Shown piece by piece: positions 8,804 through 19,700 of a stretch of DNA of 64,000 bases (position 1 is the stretch's first letter; the number at the start of each line of letters is the position of its first letter). Source of the stretch: Acidobacteriota bacterium (GTDB lineage Bacteria > Acidobacteriota > Blastocatellia > Pyrinomonadales > Pyrinomonadaceae). The stretch is taken from positions 1 to 64,000 of the forward strand of contig JAFDVJ010000013.1 of NCBI GenBank assembly GCA_018269075.1, written 5' to 3'. The position numbers and the translations under genes are program-made. The notes under the pieces are model-generated. The model saw nothing but the letters and a program-made list of their open reading frames with translations, ran no database searches and had not been told where the DNA came from.

Positions 8804-10081
8804 TCTGTGGTAGAGCCCGGCGATTTCTTCGCGGAGCTCGGGCGGGAAGCAGACGCGGTAGATCTGGTAGCCTTTCTGAAGGCCGCGCACCGCCGCGCTG
8901 ATCTCGGAGATTTCGCGGATCGCGGGGCGCGAATAACCGTCTTCGACGTAGATCAGCTTTTTCGGCTCGGTCGCGTCCTTCGTGTAGAAATAATAAGGCA
9001 CGTCGCCGGCGCGGTCCTCGATGAAATAATAGGCCGGGTCGAAGCCGGCGTTCTCGACGAGCCGGCGGGCCCGGTCGAGAAAATCGGCGCGCTCCGCTTC
9101 GGGCATATCGAGGTCGAAGGCCTTGAAGAGCCGCCGGTTCAGAAAGCGTCCGGCGAGATCGGCGAGCAGCCGGTCGTCGGAATTCGCCCATTGCTTGATG
9201 TGAAAAAGGACGTCGGTGTCGTCGATCTGCAGATGCTCGCCGAGCGTCAGCTTTTCGCCGCTGAGGATCTTTTCGAACGGCGTGCGGGCGGCGAACCAGA
9301 CCTGTTCGCCGCTTTGAAAGAGTTCGAGCGCGCGCCGCACGAGCGAGCGCAGGACGGCTTCGGCCGAGCGGAGCGTGCGGTGAAAATAGACCTGCCGGAA
9401 CATATAATAACGGGCCTGCAGATAATCCTCGACGGCGTAAATGCCGCGCGCGGCGACGTAGAGCCGGTCGTTTTCCTCGTCGATCTCGAGCGATTTGATG
9501 ACCCATTCGAGATCGTAGATGCCGTATTTCGCGCCCGACATCAGGCTGTCGCGGAGCAGGTAGTCCATCCGGTCGACGTCGAGCTGCGACGAGACGAGCT
9601 GGGCGAGCGCGGCCGGCCGGAAATCGCCGCGGACGATCGCCGCGACGTCTTCGGCGAGCGCCGGCGAGAATTCGCGGAGCACGCGGCCGACTTCGGTTTC
9701 GGGGCTCAGTACCGCTTCGATCGTGAAATCCTCGTGATGAAAACCGAAGATCGTCTCGATGACGTGCGAGAACGGGCCGTGGCCGATGTCGTGCAGGAGC
9801 GCGGCGGCGCGGACGGCGGTTTTATGCTCGGCGGCGAGCCGGTGGCCGAGCTCAAGCTTGGCGAGCGTCCGCGTCGCCAGATGGAGCGCGCCGAGCGAGT
9901 GCGTAAAGCGCGAATGTTCGGCCGATTGATAGGCGAAATGCGCGAGGCCGAGCTGGCGGATGCGCCGCAGCCGCTGAAATTCGGCCGTGTCGATGAGCCG
10001 CACGAGCAGCCGCCCGTCGGCCGTTTCGGTATTCAGCCGGATGATGTTGTGAACCGAGTCGCGGTAAATCTTTTCCGCCAA
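8801..10081 (-). CDS. HD-domain phosphohydrolase (SAMHD1/dGTPase-like)
   Basis: The 426-residue protein has the metal-binding HD signature: His61 in RFTHSLG, His97-Asp98 in LLHDIGHGPFSH, and the distal Asp in LDVDRMDYLLRDS (about 168-177). The opening KIYRDSVHNIIRLN and the EFQRLRRIRQLG segment are typical of the bacterial YdhJ/COG1078 group, which is related to dNTP triphosphohydrolases. The start is TTG at 10079-10081 with a G-rich site about 8 bases upstream. Its natural substrate (dNTPs or another nucleotide) is not decided by the sequence. It is cytoplasmic and is transcribed away from the divergent TonB receptor gene. Confidence 0.92.
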   Translation of the reverse strand: MAEKIYRDSVHNIIRLNTETADGRLLVRLIDTAEFQRLRRIRQLGLAHFAYQSAEHSRFTHSLGALHLATRTLAKLELGHRLAAEHKTAVRAAALLHDIGHGPFSHVIETIFGFHHEDFTIEAVLSPETEVGRVLREFSPALAEDVAAIVRGDFRPAALAQLVSSQLDVDRMDYLLRDSLMSGAKYGIYDLEWVIKSLEIDEENDRLYVAARGIYAVEDYLQARYYMFRQVYFHRTLRSAEAVLRSLVRRALELFQSGEQVWFAARTPFEKILSGEKLTLGEHLQIDDTDVLFHIKQWANSDDRLLADLAGRFLNRRLFKAFDLDMPEAERADFLDRARRLVENAGFDPAYYFIEDRAGDVPYYFYTKDATEPKKLIYVEDGYSRPAIREISEISAAVRGLQKGYQIYRVCFPPELREEIAGLYHR

Positions 10082-10535
10082 AACAAAACCCCCGTTGCGA
10101 TTTCGGAATTCGGAATTCGGATTTCGGATTGGTTCGGAGGCGAACGTTTCCGTTTTCCGTTATTTAGGAATAATCATAACATTTCGATTTCGGAATATGC
10201 CGATTTCGGATTTCGGATTTCGGATTTCGGATTTGTTTTTTTTCGATTGGGAGAATATCGACGTAACCATTAAATACTCAAACTCGGACCAATCCGAAAT
10301 CCGAAATCCGAAATCCGAAATCGAAATAATTCATATTATTGGAAATTGATTGAATATTTTGTAAGAAATCGGATGCATAAAAAATGCATAAATACTTGCA
10401 TATTGTTGCAAATTAAGTGTTTAGGGTATGCCAAAAGGCTTTGCCGGATGTGGCTCTTAAATTGCAAGCAACAAAACCAAGTCTTTTGGAACTAAGACAA
10501 GTAAACTAAAAATCAAGATTTATAGGAGTGATAGA
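10082..10535. other. Divergent spacer with heptamer hairpin and AT-rich leader
   Basis: No gene is supported here. Bases 10096-10132 and 10195-10325 hold GGATTTC-type repeats; the latter form an inverted pair of four units each around an 80-base AT-rich spacer. Bases 10330-10535 are much richer in A and T than the surroundings and form the leader of the TonB receptor gene, ending in a ribosome site (TAGGAG). I could not fix a promoter with confidence. Confidence 0.65.
10195..10325. repeat. Inverted pair of GGATTTC heptamers
   Basis: Four tandem GGATTTC units at 10199-10233 face four GAAATCC units at 10289-10323. The ends are near-perfect complements, so single strands could fold into a hairpin of about 33 bp. 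Confidence 0.8.
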
Positions 10536-13500
10536 ATGAACAGAAAATTTAATTTATCGGTCTTCGCTCTGACATTGGTTCTGGCTTTTGCCGGAATCGT
10601 GTTCGGGCAAGAAACGAGAGGTTCGATCGAAGGAACCGTCAAGGACTCGCAGCAGGCCTTGGTTCCGGGTGCGAACGTAGAAATTAAAGGAAAAACTGTC
10701 GGTCTGACGCGTAATGTGACGTCTGACAACGAAGGAAGATATGTTGCTCAACAACTTCCTCCGGGCGTCTACATTGTGACCGCCAGCACGAAAGACCTCG
10801 GTGCGGCGCCTCAGGAAGTGACCGTCACGATCGGTAACGCGACGACCCTCGATTTCAATCTCGTCGTTAAAAGCCAGATCAGCACGGTTGACGTTGTCGC
10901 CGACAACACGGTCATCGACACGACCGAAGCCAAGGCCCAGACCAACATTACTTCCCAGCAGATCGAAAAACTGCCGAAAGGAACGACCTTCTCGAGCTTG
11001 CTGAGAACGGAAGTTTCGACCCGTGCGGAAGGCCTCGCGGGCGGTTTCCAAATCAACGGCGGTTCGGGCGCGGAAAACTCGTTTATGGTTGACGGCCAGG
11101 AAGTCGGCAACTTCAGAACGGGCGCCCTCAACTCGAACAACGACATCCCGTACCAGGCGGTTCAGGAAGTGCAGGTCAAATCGTCGGGCTTCGAAGCCGA
11201 ATTCGGCGGCGCGACGGGCGGCGTGATCAGCGTTGTGACCAAGAGCGGAACCAACGATTTCCGCGGCGAATTCCAGATGGCCTTCCAGAGCCAGAAACTG
11301 AACGCCGGTCCGCGTCCGGTGCTCGCGAACAGCTTCACCGGTTCGACGACGACCGTCGGCGGTGTCGGTAACCAGTTCGTCAACTCGGGTCAGTACGTCG
11401 AATACTTCGGACAGAAACGCGACAGCGGCACGAACGTCTTCCCGACGGCGTCGCTCGGCGGCCCGATCGTCAAGGACAAACTCTGGTTCTACGCGATCTA
11501 CAGCCCGCAGATCTTCCAGGTGACGAGAACGACCACCTATATGACCGGTTTCCCGAGCACCACCACGCCGAATGCGCGCCGCCTGATCAACTCGGGCGAT
11601 TTCGCGACGACCCTTCCGGACATCGTCCGCAACGTCAACCCGATTCAGACGGCCGACGCGAAGCAGACCAACGAATACGCGATGTTCAAGCTCGACGCGT
11701 CGCCGACGCAGAGCCTCCGCCTGTCGGCCAGCTACACCTGGAACCCGATCGTGCAGAAAGGCCTGCTGCTGGGCGGCACGACCGTTCTCGGCACGCCCGG
11801 CTTCGCCAACTTCGGCGGCAGCCTCGGCTACCTCGTCGGTGCGGATCTCGCTGCCAGACAGGGCGGACGTCAGAACTCGAACAACCTGAAAACGGAAGCG
11901 ACCTGGATCGCGAACAGCAAGACGATCGTCGGCATTCGCTATTCGAGAGGCTTCCTCAACGAAAAACTCGGTTCGTACTTCATTCCGGATTCGCCGCGCA
12001 TCCGCTGCCGCAGCGTCGCGGCCGCGTTGGCCGCCTCGGCCGGCTGCGTGACCGGTTTCCAGACCAACACCAACAACTTTACGATCACCAAAGACGTTTC
12101 GACGAGAAGCACGATTGACGCCGACGTCAGCTACACGCTGAGCAACTTCCTCGGCAAGCACGACTTCAAATTCGGCTACCAGTTCAGCAAGATTTCGAAC
12201 GACGTCAAAGACGGTTACAGAAACACCGGTATCGTCAGCCTTTGCTACAGCACGACGCTGACGATCAACTCGGTCTGCGGCGGCTATCAGGCCCCGGTGA
12301 CCGTCACCCCGGATCCGGTTCCGCCGGCGGGACAGACGATGATCGGTATCGGCTGGGTTCAGCGCTTCGCGACCGACGGTAAAGCCAGCAACACCGCGCA
12401 GACCTTCTACGCGCAGGATAAATGGCAGCCGACTTCGCGTCTGACCCTGACGCTCGGTCTCCGCACCGAAAAAGAAGACCTGCCGGCGTTCAACGGCCAG
12501 CAGACCAACCTGAAATTCGGTTTCGGCGAAAAACTCGCCCCGCGTCTCGGCGCTTCGTATGCGCTGACCGGCGACGGCAAAACCAAGATCGCGGCCTTCT
12601 ACGGATGGTTCTACGATCGTCTGAAATTCGAACTGCCGCGCGGCAGCTTCGGCGGCGACTTTTTCCGTCGCGACGTCTTCCCGATCTACTCGGGAACGGC
12701 CGCGTTCACCAACTACACGCTTGCGACGATTATCGGCAACTACTCCGACCCGATCGGCGGACAGTGCCCGATCGCGCAGACGACGGCTTACCTGACCCGC
12801 TGCAACAGCGACTTCCGCGTTCCTTCGAACCTCGGCGTCGCCGGCGGCGGTGCGGTCGATCCGAACCTGAAGCCCTTCCGTCAGAGCGAATTCACTTTCG
12901 AATTCCAGAGAGAACTGATGAAGAACTCGATCCTGACGGCCCGCTACCTGTATCGCAACGTTGATCACGCGGTCGAAGACGCCGGCTGGATCAGCGCGAG
13001 CGGCAGCGAAACCTACATCATTGCCAACCCGGGTGAAGGCCTGCACGCGCAGCGCTTACGCGAACTCGGCTACAGCAAATCGGTCAAACCGCAGCGCTTG
13101 TACAAAGCTCTGCAGCTCGAATACAACTCGCGTCTGCTGAACAACTTCAGCTTCAACCTGAACTACACCTACAGCAGCCTGTACGGTAACTATTCGGGTC
13201 TCGCGAGCTCGGACGAAAACGGCCGTCTCTCGCCGGGCGTCAACCGCTTCTTCGACTTGCCGTGGGTCGGCTGGACCGCTTCGGGCAGGCCGGACAACGG
13301 AAAACTGGCGACCGACCGTCCGCACGTTTTCAAAGCTTCGGGCACCTACACCTTCAACTGGTGGAAGAGCAAAGTTCACAGCACCGACCTGACCTTCTTC
13401 ACGACGGCCCAGTCGGGAACCCCGATCACCACCTTCGTCGACGTTTTCGGTCTCCTGATTCCGGAAACGGCCCGCGGTGACAAGGGACGCACTCCGCTGT

Positions 13501-13874
13501 TCACGCAGACGGACTTCAGCCTGACGCACAAATACAGATTCGGACGCGACAACCGCTTCGGTATCGCTTTCGACCTGAACATCCTGAATATGTTCAACGA
13601 AGCTAACGTTCTCTCGGTCGACAACACCAAGACGAACGAAAGCTGGTACATCGTCGACTACTCGTCGGTTGCGGGCGATTACGTCGCGGCGACCAACGCG
13701 CTTCAGAACGGCGGCGTCCTGAACGTCCTGAACTCGGAAACTTCGCTGGCTGGCTGCCAGGCCTACTCGGGCTCGGCTGCTGCCGGTAACTTCTGTCTGA
13801 ACCAGTCGTACCTGCGGCCGAACGGCTACCAGGGACCGCGCACGGTTCGCTTCGGTTTCCGCTTCTTCTTCTAA
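10536..13874 (+). CDS. TonB-dependent receptor with carboxypeptidase-regulatory-like N-domain (Oar-like), copy 1
   Basis: The 1112-residue outer-membrane protein has a signal peptide (1-25, ends VFGQ). A carboxypeptidase regulatory-like beta-sandwich follows (about 26-108: RGSIEGTVKDSQQALVPGA through LPPGVYIVTAS), then a plug domain with the VDGQEVGNFRTG loop and SGFEAEFGGATGGVI (about 180-232), and a long beta-barrel. It ends RFGFRFFF, with the terminal aromatic expected for barrel insertion. This architecture is abundant in Acidobacteria and Myxococcus (Oar). The ligand is unknown, probably a polymer or peptide. A good ribosome site (TAGGAG) precedes ATG 10536, and a strong terminator follows. 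It is a paralogue of 16727-20023. Confidence 0.95.
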   Translation: MNRKFNLSVFALTLVLAFAGIVFGQETRGSIEGTVKDSQQALVPGANVEIKGKTVGLTRNVTSDNEGRYVAQQLPPGVYIVTASTKDLGAAPQEVTVTIGNATTLDFNLVVKSQISTVDVVADNTVIDTTEAKAQTNITSQQIEKLPKGTTFSSLLRTEVSTRAEGLAGGFQINGGSGAENSFMVDGQEVGNFRTGALNSNNDIPYQAVQEVQVKSSGFEAEFGGATGGVISVVTKSGTNDFRGEFQMAFQSQKLNAGPRPVLANSFTGSTTTVGGVGNQFVNSGQYVEYFGQKRDSGTNVFPTASLGGPIVKDKLWFYAIYSPQIFQVTRTTTYMTGFPSTTTPNARRLINSGDFATTLPDIVRNVNPIQTADAKQTNEYAMFKLDASPTQSLRLSASYTWNPIVQKGLLLGGTTVLGTPGFANFGGSLGYLVGADLAARQGGRQNSNNLKTEATWIANSKTIVGIRYSRGFLNEKLGSYFIPDSPRIRCRSVAAALAASAGCVTGFQTNTNNFTITKDVSTRSTIDADVSYTLSNFLGKHDFKFGYQFSKISNDVKDGYRNTGIVSLCYSTTLTINSVCGGYQAPVTVTPDPVPPAGQTMIGIGWVQRFATDGKASNTAQTFYAQDKWQPTSRLTLTLGLRTEKEDLPAFNGQQTNLKFGFGEKLAPRLGASYALTGDGKTKIAAFYGWFYDRLKFELPRGSFGGDFFRRDVFPIYSGTAAFTNYTLATIIGNYSDPIGGQCPIAQTTAYLTRCNSDFRVPSNLGVAGGGAVDPNLKPFRQSEFTFEFQRELMKNSILTARYLYRNVDHAVEDAGWISASGSETYIIANPGEGLHAQRLRELGYSKSVKPQRLYKALQLEYNSRLLNNFSFNLNYTYSSLYGNYSGLASSDENGRLSPGVNRFFDLPWVGWTASGRPDNGKLATDRPHVFKASGTYTFNWWKSKVHSTDLTFFTTAQSGTPITTFVDVFGLLIPETARGDKGRTPLFTQTDFSLTHKYRFGRDNRFGIAFDLNILNMFNEANVLSVDNTKTNESWYIVDYSSVAGDYVAATNALQNGGVLNVLNSETSLAGCQAYSGSAAAGNFCLNQSYLRPNGYQGPRTVRFGFRFFF

Positions 13875-13897
13875 TTGTTAATCTAATTAGAAACTTC

Positions 13898-13924
13898 GGC
13901 CCGTCTTCGGACGGGCCTTTTTTT
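13898..13924 (+). terminator. Intrinsic terminator of TonB receptor copy 1
   Basis: GGCCCGTC and GACGGGCC pair around a TTCG tetraloop, followed by seven T residues. It lies 23 bases after the stop. Confidence 0.92.
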
Positions 13925-14143
13925 ATTTCGGATTTCGGATTTCGGATTTCGGATTGGATGGACGGCGGTCTGCCGGCCGGGCGACAACGTTCACGAGTGT
14001 GGAGCACCGAACCCGGGCTTCCCGGTTACTTATTCAAAATTCGCGCACTTTGAGCGAGCGAATAACTTTCTGCCAGAGGACAGAAGGATCGGAGTGAATA
14101 ATTTGAAAGCGATCCTCGAACGATTTTGATCTTTGAAGTGCGT

Positions 14144-14180
14144 AACAAAACTTGTTGGAATAATGAGCGTTAAACCCGCG
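14144..14180. repeat. 37-base dispersed repeat, copy 1
   Basis: The segment ACAAAACTTG...GGAAT.ATGAGCGTTAAACCCGCG occurs here and at 37738-37774 with only a few differences. Both copies are in spacers. Confidence 0.6.
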
Positions 14181-14399
14181 ATCGTTTATTAATCGATCCA
14201 CTAAAAACACGAAAGAATCTCGGTGTTTTTAGAGGTTTTAGCGGAAGAACAAAAAAAGCGAACGCGGCCGGAATCGCCGCTTTTTTCAATCGGTTCTGTT
14301 GCAAACTATAAAGAAAGATCAAAGATCGAAGGTCGAACAAACGCAATCATAAAAATCGGGCAGAGACGAAACCTTTCGGGACGGATGAATGATTAAACA

Positions 14400-14446
14400 A
14401 AAGCGTGACGCGCCGGCGGTTGATCCCGGCCGGCGCGTCACGCTTT
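14400..14446. terminator. Strong hairpin terminator of the TPR gene
   Basis: An AAAGCGTGACGCGCCGGC arm pairs with its perfect complement around an 11-base loop. On the minus strand it is followed by a T-rich run, so it ends the transcript of 14470-15516. Confidence 0.8.
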
Positions 14447-14469
14447 CGTTACTGAATTGTAGAATCCGC

Positions 14470-15516
14470 TTATTTCGGCGGTATCGTCGCGCTTCCGGCG
14501 CGCAGTTTGGCGATCGTTTCCTGAATCTTCAGTTTGTCGGGCGAATTGGGATCGGCCTTCAGATAAAGCTCCAGCTGGTCGGCCGATTCCTTGTTCCGGT
14601 TGAGCTTGTTGTAAAGCAGGGCGAGCTGCCAGTGGACCTGCGGAATCGGCTTGGGAGCCAGTTTTTGCGCCTGCAGCAGGGCCGCTTCGGCCTTGTCGTA
14701 GGTGGCGTTGAGCCGCAGGACAGTGCCGTAGAGGAGCTGGGCATTCGGCGACGCGGGCTTAATGATCGAAGCGGCGCGCGCCGCTTCGATCGCCGACGGG
14801 ATCTCGTTCAACTGGTAGCAGGCGTAACCGAGCGCGTAAAAACTCTGAAAACTGCGCTGGTTGATGTCGATCGCCTTGATCAGATGCGGCAGCGCTTTGC
14901 GATATTCCTTGTTGTCGACATATTCCTGGCCGAGCCGGCTGAGCGCGTTGAAATACGTCGGAAACAGCTTGACCGCCTCTTCGAGATCGAGCAGTCCCTG
15001 CTCCCTTTTTTTGTCGACGAGCTCGTCGATCCCTTTCCGGTAAAGTTTTTCCGCCGCTTCGGGAATTCCTTCCTGCGCAAAGACTTCCTCGGGCAGCCCG
15101 CCGCTGCCGAGCTGAATTCTGCGCGGGTCGAACCGGAGATGAAAATCGAGATACTGGTTGTCGCTGCCGCCCGACACGAGGTTGATCACCTGAACGTCCT
15201 GGGTCTGTTCGAGATAATCGGTGCCGAGCGTCAGCACCTTGATCTTGTAGCTGCCCGACGTGATGCCGGTGAAATTGTAATACCCGGCGCTCGTCGTGCG
15301 CTGTCGCGAAAGCGTCGAGTACAGCTCGTTCTGCAGCTCGACGAAAAGGTTCGGAACCGGTTTGTTGTACGGGTCCCAAATCTGCCCGGAGATCGAGTTG
15401 ATCATCGTCTTCGAACTCGGGGCGGGGCCCGCCGCCTTTCCTTCGACCGACGCCGCGGTCAGCAGAAGGGAAATAAATAATGCCGCGCACGGCCATAATC
15501 CGACTAAGCGTTTCAT
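14470..15516 (-). CDS. Secreted carboxypeptidase-regulatory-like / TPR repeat protein, copy 1
   Basis: The start ATG 15514-15516 has a strong ribosome site (GAGGAG, 7 bases upstream); the nine codons further upstream are rejected. The 348-residue product has a signal peptide, one carboxypeptidase regulatory-like domain (about 42-120: SGQIWDPYNKPVPNLFVELQ, GYYNFTGITSGSYKIKV), a short linker, and TPR helices to the end (about 160-340), including the typical ALSRLGQEYVDNKEYRKALPHLIKAIDIN unit. It converges on the TonB receptor gene and has a paralogue in the same relation to the second receptor. This suggests a periplasmic partner of the receptor (inference). Confidence 0.85.
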   Translation of the reverse strand: MKRLVGLWPCAALFISLLLTAASVEGKAAGPAPSSKTMINSISGQIWDPYNKPVPNLFVELQNELYSTLSRQRTTSAGYYNFTGITSGSYKIKVLTLGTDYLEQTQDVQVINLVSGGSDNQYLDFHLRFDPRRIQLGSGGLPEEVFAQEGIPEAAEKLYRKGIDELVDKKREQGLLDLEEAVKLFPTYFNALSRLGQEYVDNKEYRKALPHLIKAIDINQRSFQSFYALGYACYQLNEIPSAIEAARAASIIKPASPNAQLLYGTVLRLNATYDKAEAALLQAQKLAPKPIPQVHWQLALLYNKLNRNKESADQLELYLKADPNSPDKLKIQETIAKLRAGSATIPPK

Positions 15517-15535
15517 TTTCTTGCTCCTCAATACT

Positions 15536-16183
15536 TTATTCACTTATTTGATTTAATAAATGCCCCATTTTTTCTTTTTTGACTCGAAGATAATGTGCCG
15601 CCGGCGCGGCGGACGCGACCTGAATCGGGACGCGCTCGACGATTTCGAGACCGGCTTCTTCCAACGCTTTCAGTTTGTCGGGATTGTTCGACATCACCCG
15701 CACTTTACAGAGCCCGAGGTCGAAAAGAATTTCCGCGCACTGCTGGTAGGTTCGCGCGTCGACGGCGAAGCCGAGCTGCTCGTTGGCCTCGACCGTATCG
15801 GCGCCATCGTCCTGCAATGCGTAGGCGCGGATCTTGTTGATGATCCCGATGCCGCGGCCTTCCTGCTGCTGGTAGACGATCGCGCCGCGGCCTTCCTGCT
15901 CGATCAATTCCATCGCGCGCCGCAATTGCGGGCCGCAGTCGCATTTGATCGAGCCGAAGACGTCGCCCGTCAGACACTGCGAATGAATCCGCACAAGCGT
16001 CGGCACGCCGGTCTCCATCCGGCCCTTGTAGAGAACGACGAATTCCTCGTCGCTCGTCAGCGAACGGTAACCGGCAATCTTAAATTTGCCGAGCGCGGTC
16101 GGCAAATTGGCGACCGCCACTTTTTCGACTGTGATCTTATGGTCTGCGGGTAAACAATTATTGGTACTAACTGACAATTTCAA
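15536..16183 (-). CDS. ribA: GTP cyclohydrolase II
   Basis: The 215-residue enzyme catalyses the first step of riboflavin synthesis, opening GTP to a diaminopyrimidine with loss of formate and pyrophosphate. The zinc ligands are visible in [14 protein letters not shown] (Cys70, Cys81, Cys83). The GTP-binding and catalytic stretch [23 protein letters not shown] follows (about 99-120). The region [22 protein letters not shown] is the C-terminal family block. Its length matches stand-alone RibA (about 200 residues), not the RibBA fusion. The gene lies 19 bp upstream of the TPR gene on the same strand. The start is ATG, with no FMN riboswitch upstream. Confidence 0.97.
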   Translation of the reverse strand: MKLSVSTNNCLPADHKITVEKVAVANLPTALGKFKIAGYRSLTSDEEFVVLYKGRMETGVPTLVRIHSQCLTGDVFGSIKCDCGPQLRRAMELIEQEGRGAIVYQQQEGRGIGIINKIRAYALQDDGADTVEANEQLGFAVDARTYQQCAEILFDLGLCKVRVMSNNPDKLKALEEAGLEIVERVPIQVASAAPAAHYLRVKKEKMGHLLNQISE

Positions 16184-16726
16184 GTCTCCGATAATTCTGC
16201 TGTTGAACTTATGCCGGGACCGCCGGCCGGCTTTATTTTCTCAATCGAACGACCGGCGGCGGTGCCTTCCGAGATGTTTGCAATTTTCTCGCCCGTGTCG
16301 TTCAACTGAAAGCGGTAATGTTAAATATTATAACCCGAAATGCGCGAAAATAGTAGATTTTTTCGCGTTTTTAAGAGCTATGCCGGGATCGCCCGAGGGC
16401 GGCGTCGCGAAAAACGGCCCGCCGGAAAATCCGAAGGTTCGTGCAAAATCGCCAAGAAAATCCATAATTTTGAAAACGTCGGATGTTTGCGGGCGGCGGG
16501 CGAAGACCGGCCGGCGGAAGTAACCCGAAAGTTGTAAGCGACTTAAGCCCGGCCGAAAAAAATACGGGCGATGTGGCATCCGAATTGTATATCAGGTGAT
16601 GAAACATCGAGCATTCGTCGAAGTAACGGATCTTTGACATTTTCAATCGACAAATCAGCATATTCTTACGATATGTTTGAACTGTTTCAATAAATCAATT
16701 TTTTCAAGGAGTAAACAAGGGAAGGT
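16184..16726. other. Gene-free divergent spacer
   Basis: No gene or clear repeat was found. The last 100 bases are AT-rich and contain a possible promoter for the second TonB receptor: TTGACA at 16634-16639 and CATATT at 16659-16664 (19-base spacing), followed by a GGAG-type site. Confidence 0.5.
16634..16664 (+). promoter_or_regulatory. Possible sigma-70 type promoter for TonB receptor copy 2
   Basis: A consensus -35 (TTGACA) is followed after 19 bases by CATATT, only a moderate -10. It lies 63 bases before the start codon. The spacing is slightly long. Confidence 0.4.
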
Positions 16727-19700
16727 ATGCAAAGAAAAACAGTTCTATTTTTCTCTGTCATCGCAATGCTTTTGAGCCTCGGTCTCTCCGCTTTCGGGCA
16801 GGAACAGGGCGGCAGCATTGAAGGCACGATCAAAGACACGACCGGCGCGGTGGTTCCGGGCGTCGAGGTCACGATCATCAGTACGGGCAGAACGCAGGGC
16901 GCGCGCCAGGACGCGACGACCGGCTTCAACCGCAAAGTAACCACCGACAACAACGGATTTTTCCGCGTTCTGGAAATCCCGCCGGGATTTTACAGCATTT
17001 CCACAACCGCCAACGCGGGATTCGGCGCTTCAACCTTAAACAACATCGAAGTCATCTTAGGTAAAACGACGCCGGTCAACATTTCTCTCGGAGCCGCCGG
17101 GCAGAATGTGACGGTCGACGTTTCCGCCAACGACGCGGCGGTCGCGATCGACCCGACCGACAACAAGATCCAGACGAACATCACCGCACAGCAGGCGGAG
17201 CTTCTGCCGAAGGGCACGAACGTGACGTCGCTGCTGACGGTCGCCCCGGCGGTTCGCAGCGAACCCCTGGCCGGCGGCTTTCAGGTCGACGGCGCTTCGG
17301 GTTCGGAAAACACGTTCATCATCGACGGTCAGGAAGTGACCAACTTCCGCACCGGCACGCTGAACGCGAACAATAACCTGCCGTTTACGCAGGTCGCCGA
17401 AGTGCAGATCAAATCGTCGGGTTTCGAAGCCGAATTCGGCGGCGCGACCGGCGGCGTGATCAACATCGTGACGAAGGGCGGCAGCAACGACTGGCACGGC
17501 GAATTCGGCACGCAGTTCCGGATCGCCCGTTTTCAGGCCGGCCCGCGCCCGTTCCTGCGTCTGTACCGGACCGGAACGTATAACTCGGCGACCCCGCCGG
17601 GGACGTTCTATCAGCAGTACGAATATATTCAGCCGGTGAAAGATCAGGGAACCGACTTTTTCCCGACGGCCAGCTTCAGCGGCCCGATCGTCAAGGACAA
17701 GGTCTGGTTCTTCGCCAATTATTCGCCGCAGTATCTGAATACTTACCGGAACATCAACTACATCACCAACGATCCGCGGACTCGTACGACCCGCGTCGCG
17801 ACGGCCGTCAGCGGCACCGGACAGGTGGTGACGGTCGGCACGAACGAGGAATATCGTTCGAAGCAGACGAACGAGTACGCGTTTCTGCGGATCGATGCCA
17901 ACCCGACCAGCAAACTGCGTCTGGGCGGCCAGTTTACCTATAACCCGGTGATCGTGGAAGGCGTTCTGCCGGCCAACACGCTGGTTTACGGAACTCCGGC
18001 GATCGCGACGGTCAACGGTCAGAATCTGGTCGGCTCGCAGCTGCTCGGACAGCAGGGCGGCCGCATCAACTCGAACAACGTGATCGGTTCGGCCGTTTAC
18101 ACGCCGAGCAGCAACTTCATCGTCAGCGTCCGCGCCGGCCGCAGCTTTTTGAACGAAAAAGTCGATGCGGCGAACGGCCGCTACTCCTACGGCATTCCGC
18201 CGGTGACGCGTTTCAACTGTCAGGGCATCGACGTCGCGAACGGTTGTCTCGCGGCCGGTCAACAGACGATCAACTCCAACTACATCATCAATTACGACGT
18301 TTCCAAGCGAACCACGGTCGACGCCGACGCGACGTTCATCGTGAGCGGCTTCGGCGGCCGTCACCAGTTCAAGGGCGGCTACCAGCTCAACCGCATCAGC
18401 AACGACACCGATCAGGGCTATGCGAACAACGGTCTGGTCGTTCTCTACTACGGTCTCGGCATCGACGAGCTTTCGGGCCGCAGCAACCTGACGCCGACCG
18501 ACGGCAACCTCGGTTCGGGCTATCTCCAGCGTTTCCAGACCCGCGGTTCGGCGAGCAGCTCGAATCACGGTCTCTACATTCAGGACAAGTGGGAGCCGTT
18601 CAGCCGTCTGACGCTCAATCTCGGCGTCCGCGCCGAACAGGAAACCGTCCCGAGCTTTACCCAGGGCTCGCCGGGCATCAAGTTCAACTTCGGCGATAAG
18701 ATCGCGCCGCGCCTCGGCGCCGCGTTCGATGTCTTCGGCGACGGCAAAACGAAGATCTTCGCGAGCTACGGCTGGTTCTACGACCGCTTCAAATACGAGC
18801 TGCCGCGCGGCAGCTTCGGCGGCGACTTCTACCGCGTCGATTATTTCGAGATTCTGCCTTCGCAGGGCTCGACCTTCTTCAATTCTTACACGCTCGGCCG
18901 GATCCTCGGGAATCGTCCGGACGTGGCCGGCGGCAACTGTCCGCCGGGAGGCATCACCGGCGGAACCGGTCTCAGCCGCTGTCAGGAAGACTACCGCGTG
19001 CCGTCGAACTCGCTGAGCGGCGACATCGCCGTCAACGGCGGCGTCGATCCGAACCTGAAACCGTTCCGGCAGAGCGAATTCACGGTCGGCTTCGAACGCG
19101 ATCTCGGCTTCTTCGGCCTGCTCGCGAGCGGCCGCTACACCCATAAGAACGTCGACCGCGCGGTCGAAGACATCGGTTTCTTCAACGCCAACGGCAGCGA
19201 AACCTACATCATCGGCAACCCCGGCTTCGGCGCGACGCAGACCGTCTTCCCGGCGCTCGGTTTCCCGGCGACGCCGAAGGCGACCCGCCGCTACGACGCG
19301 CTCGAAGTTCGCATCGACAAACGGTTTACGTCGAACTTCTACTTCAACGCGAACTACACCTACAGCCGTCTGTGGGGCAACTATCCGGGTCTCGCGAGCT
19401 CCGACGAATCGGGCCGCAACAGCCCGAACGTCAACCGTCTGTTCGACCTTCCGTTCGTCGCTTTCCTGCCGGGCGGCGCGAGCAACGAAGGCCGGCTCTC
19501 GACGGATCGTCCGCACGCGTTCAAATTCTACGGTGCCTACAGCCAGAAATGGTCGAGCACGAACACCACCGAGTTCGGTCTGTTCACGACCGCGCAGAGC
19601 GGAACGCCGGTCAGCACGTTCATCACCTTCGAGAGCGTGACCTCGACGTTCCTCAACGGCCGCGGCGATCTCGGCCGCACGCAGGCCTTTACGCAGACCG

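Larger units (their letters stand above)
13875..14469. other. Gene-free spacer between convergent genes
   Basis: It contains the receptor terminator, a heptamer GGATTTC run at 13926-13956, a 37-base dispersed repeat at 14144-14180 (also at 37738-37774), an imperfect inverted stretch near 14210-14265 (TAAAAACAC / GTGTTTTTA), and the terminator of the TPR gene. No reading frame here looks real. Confidence 0.65.

Noticed and set aside
16184..16330. GACCGGCGG word upstream of ribA, possible FMN riboswitch
   Set aside because: It lies on the strand opposite to ribA transcription, and the other conserved FMN riboswitch blocks are absent.
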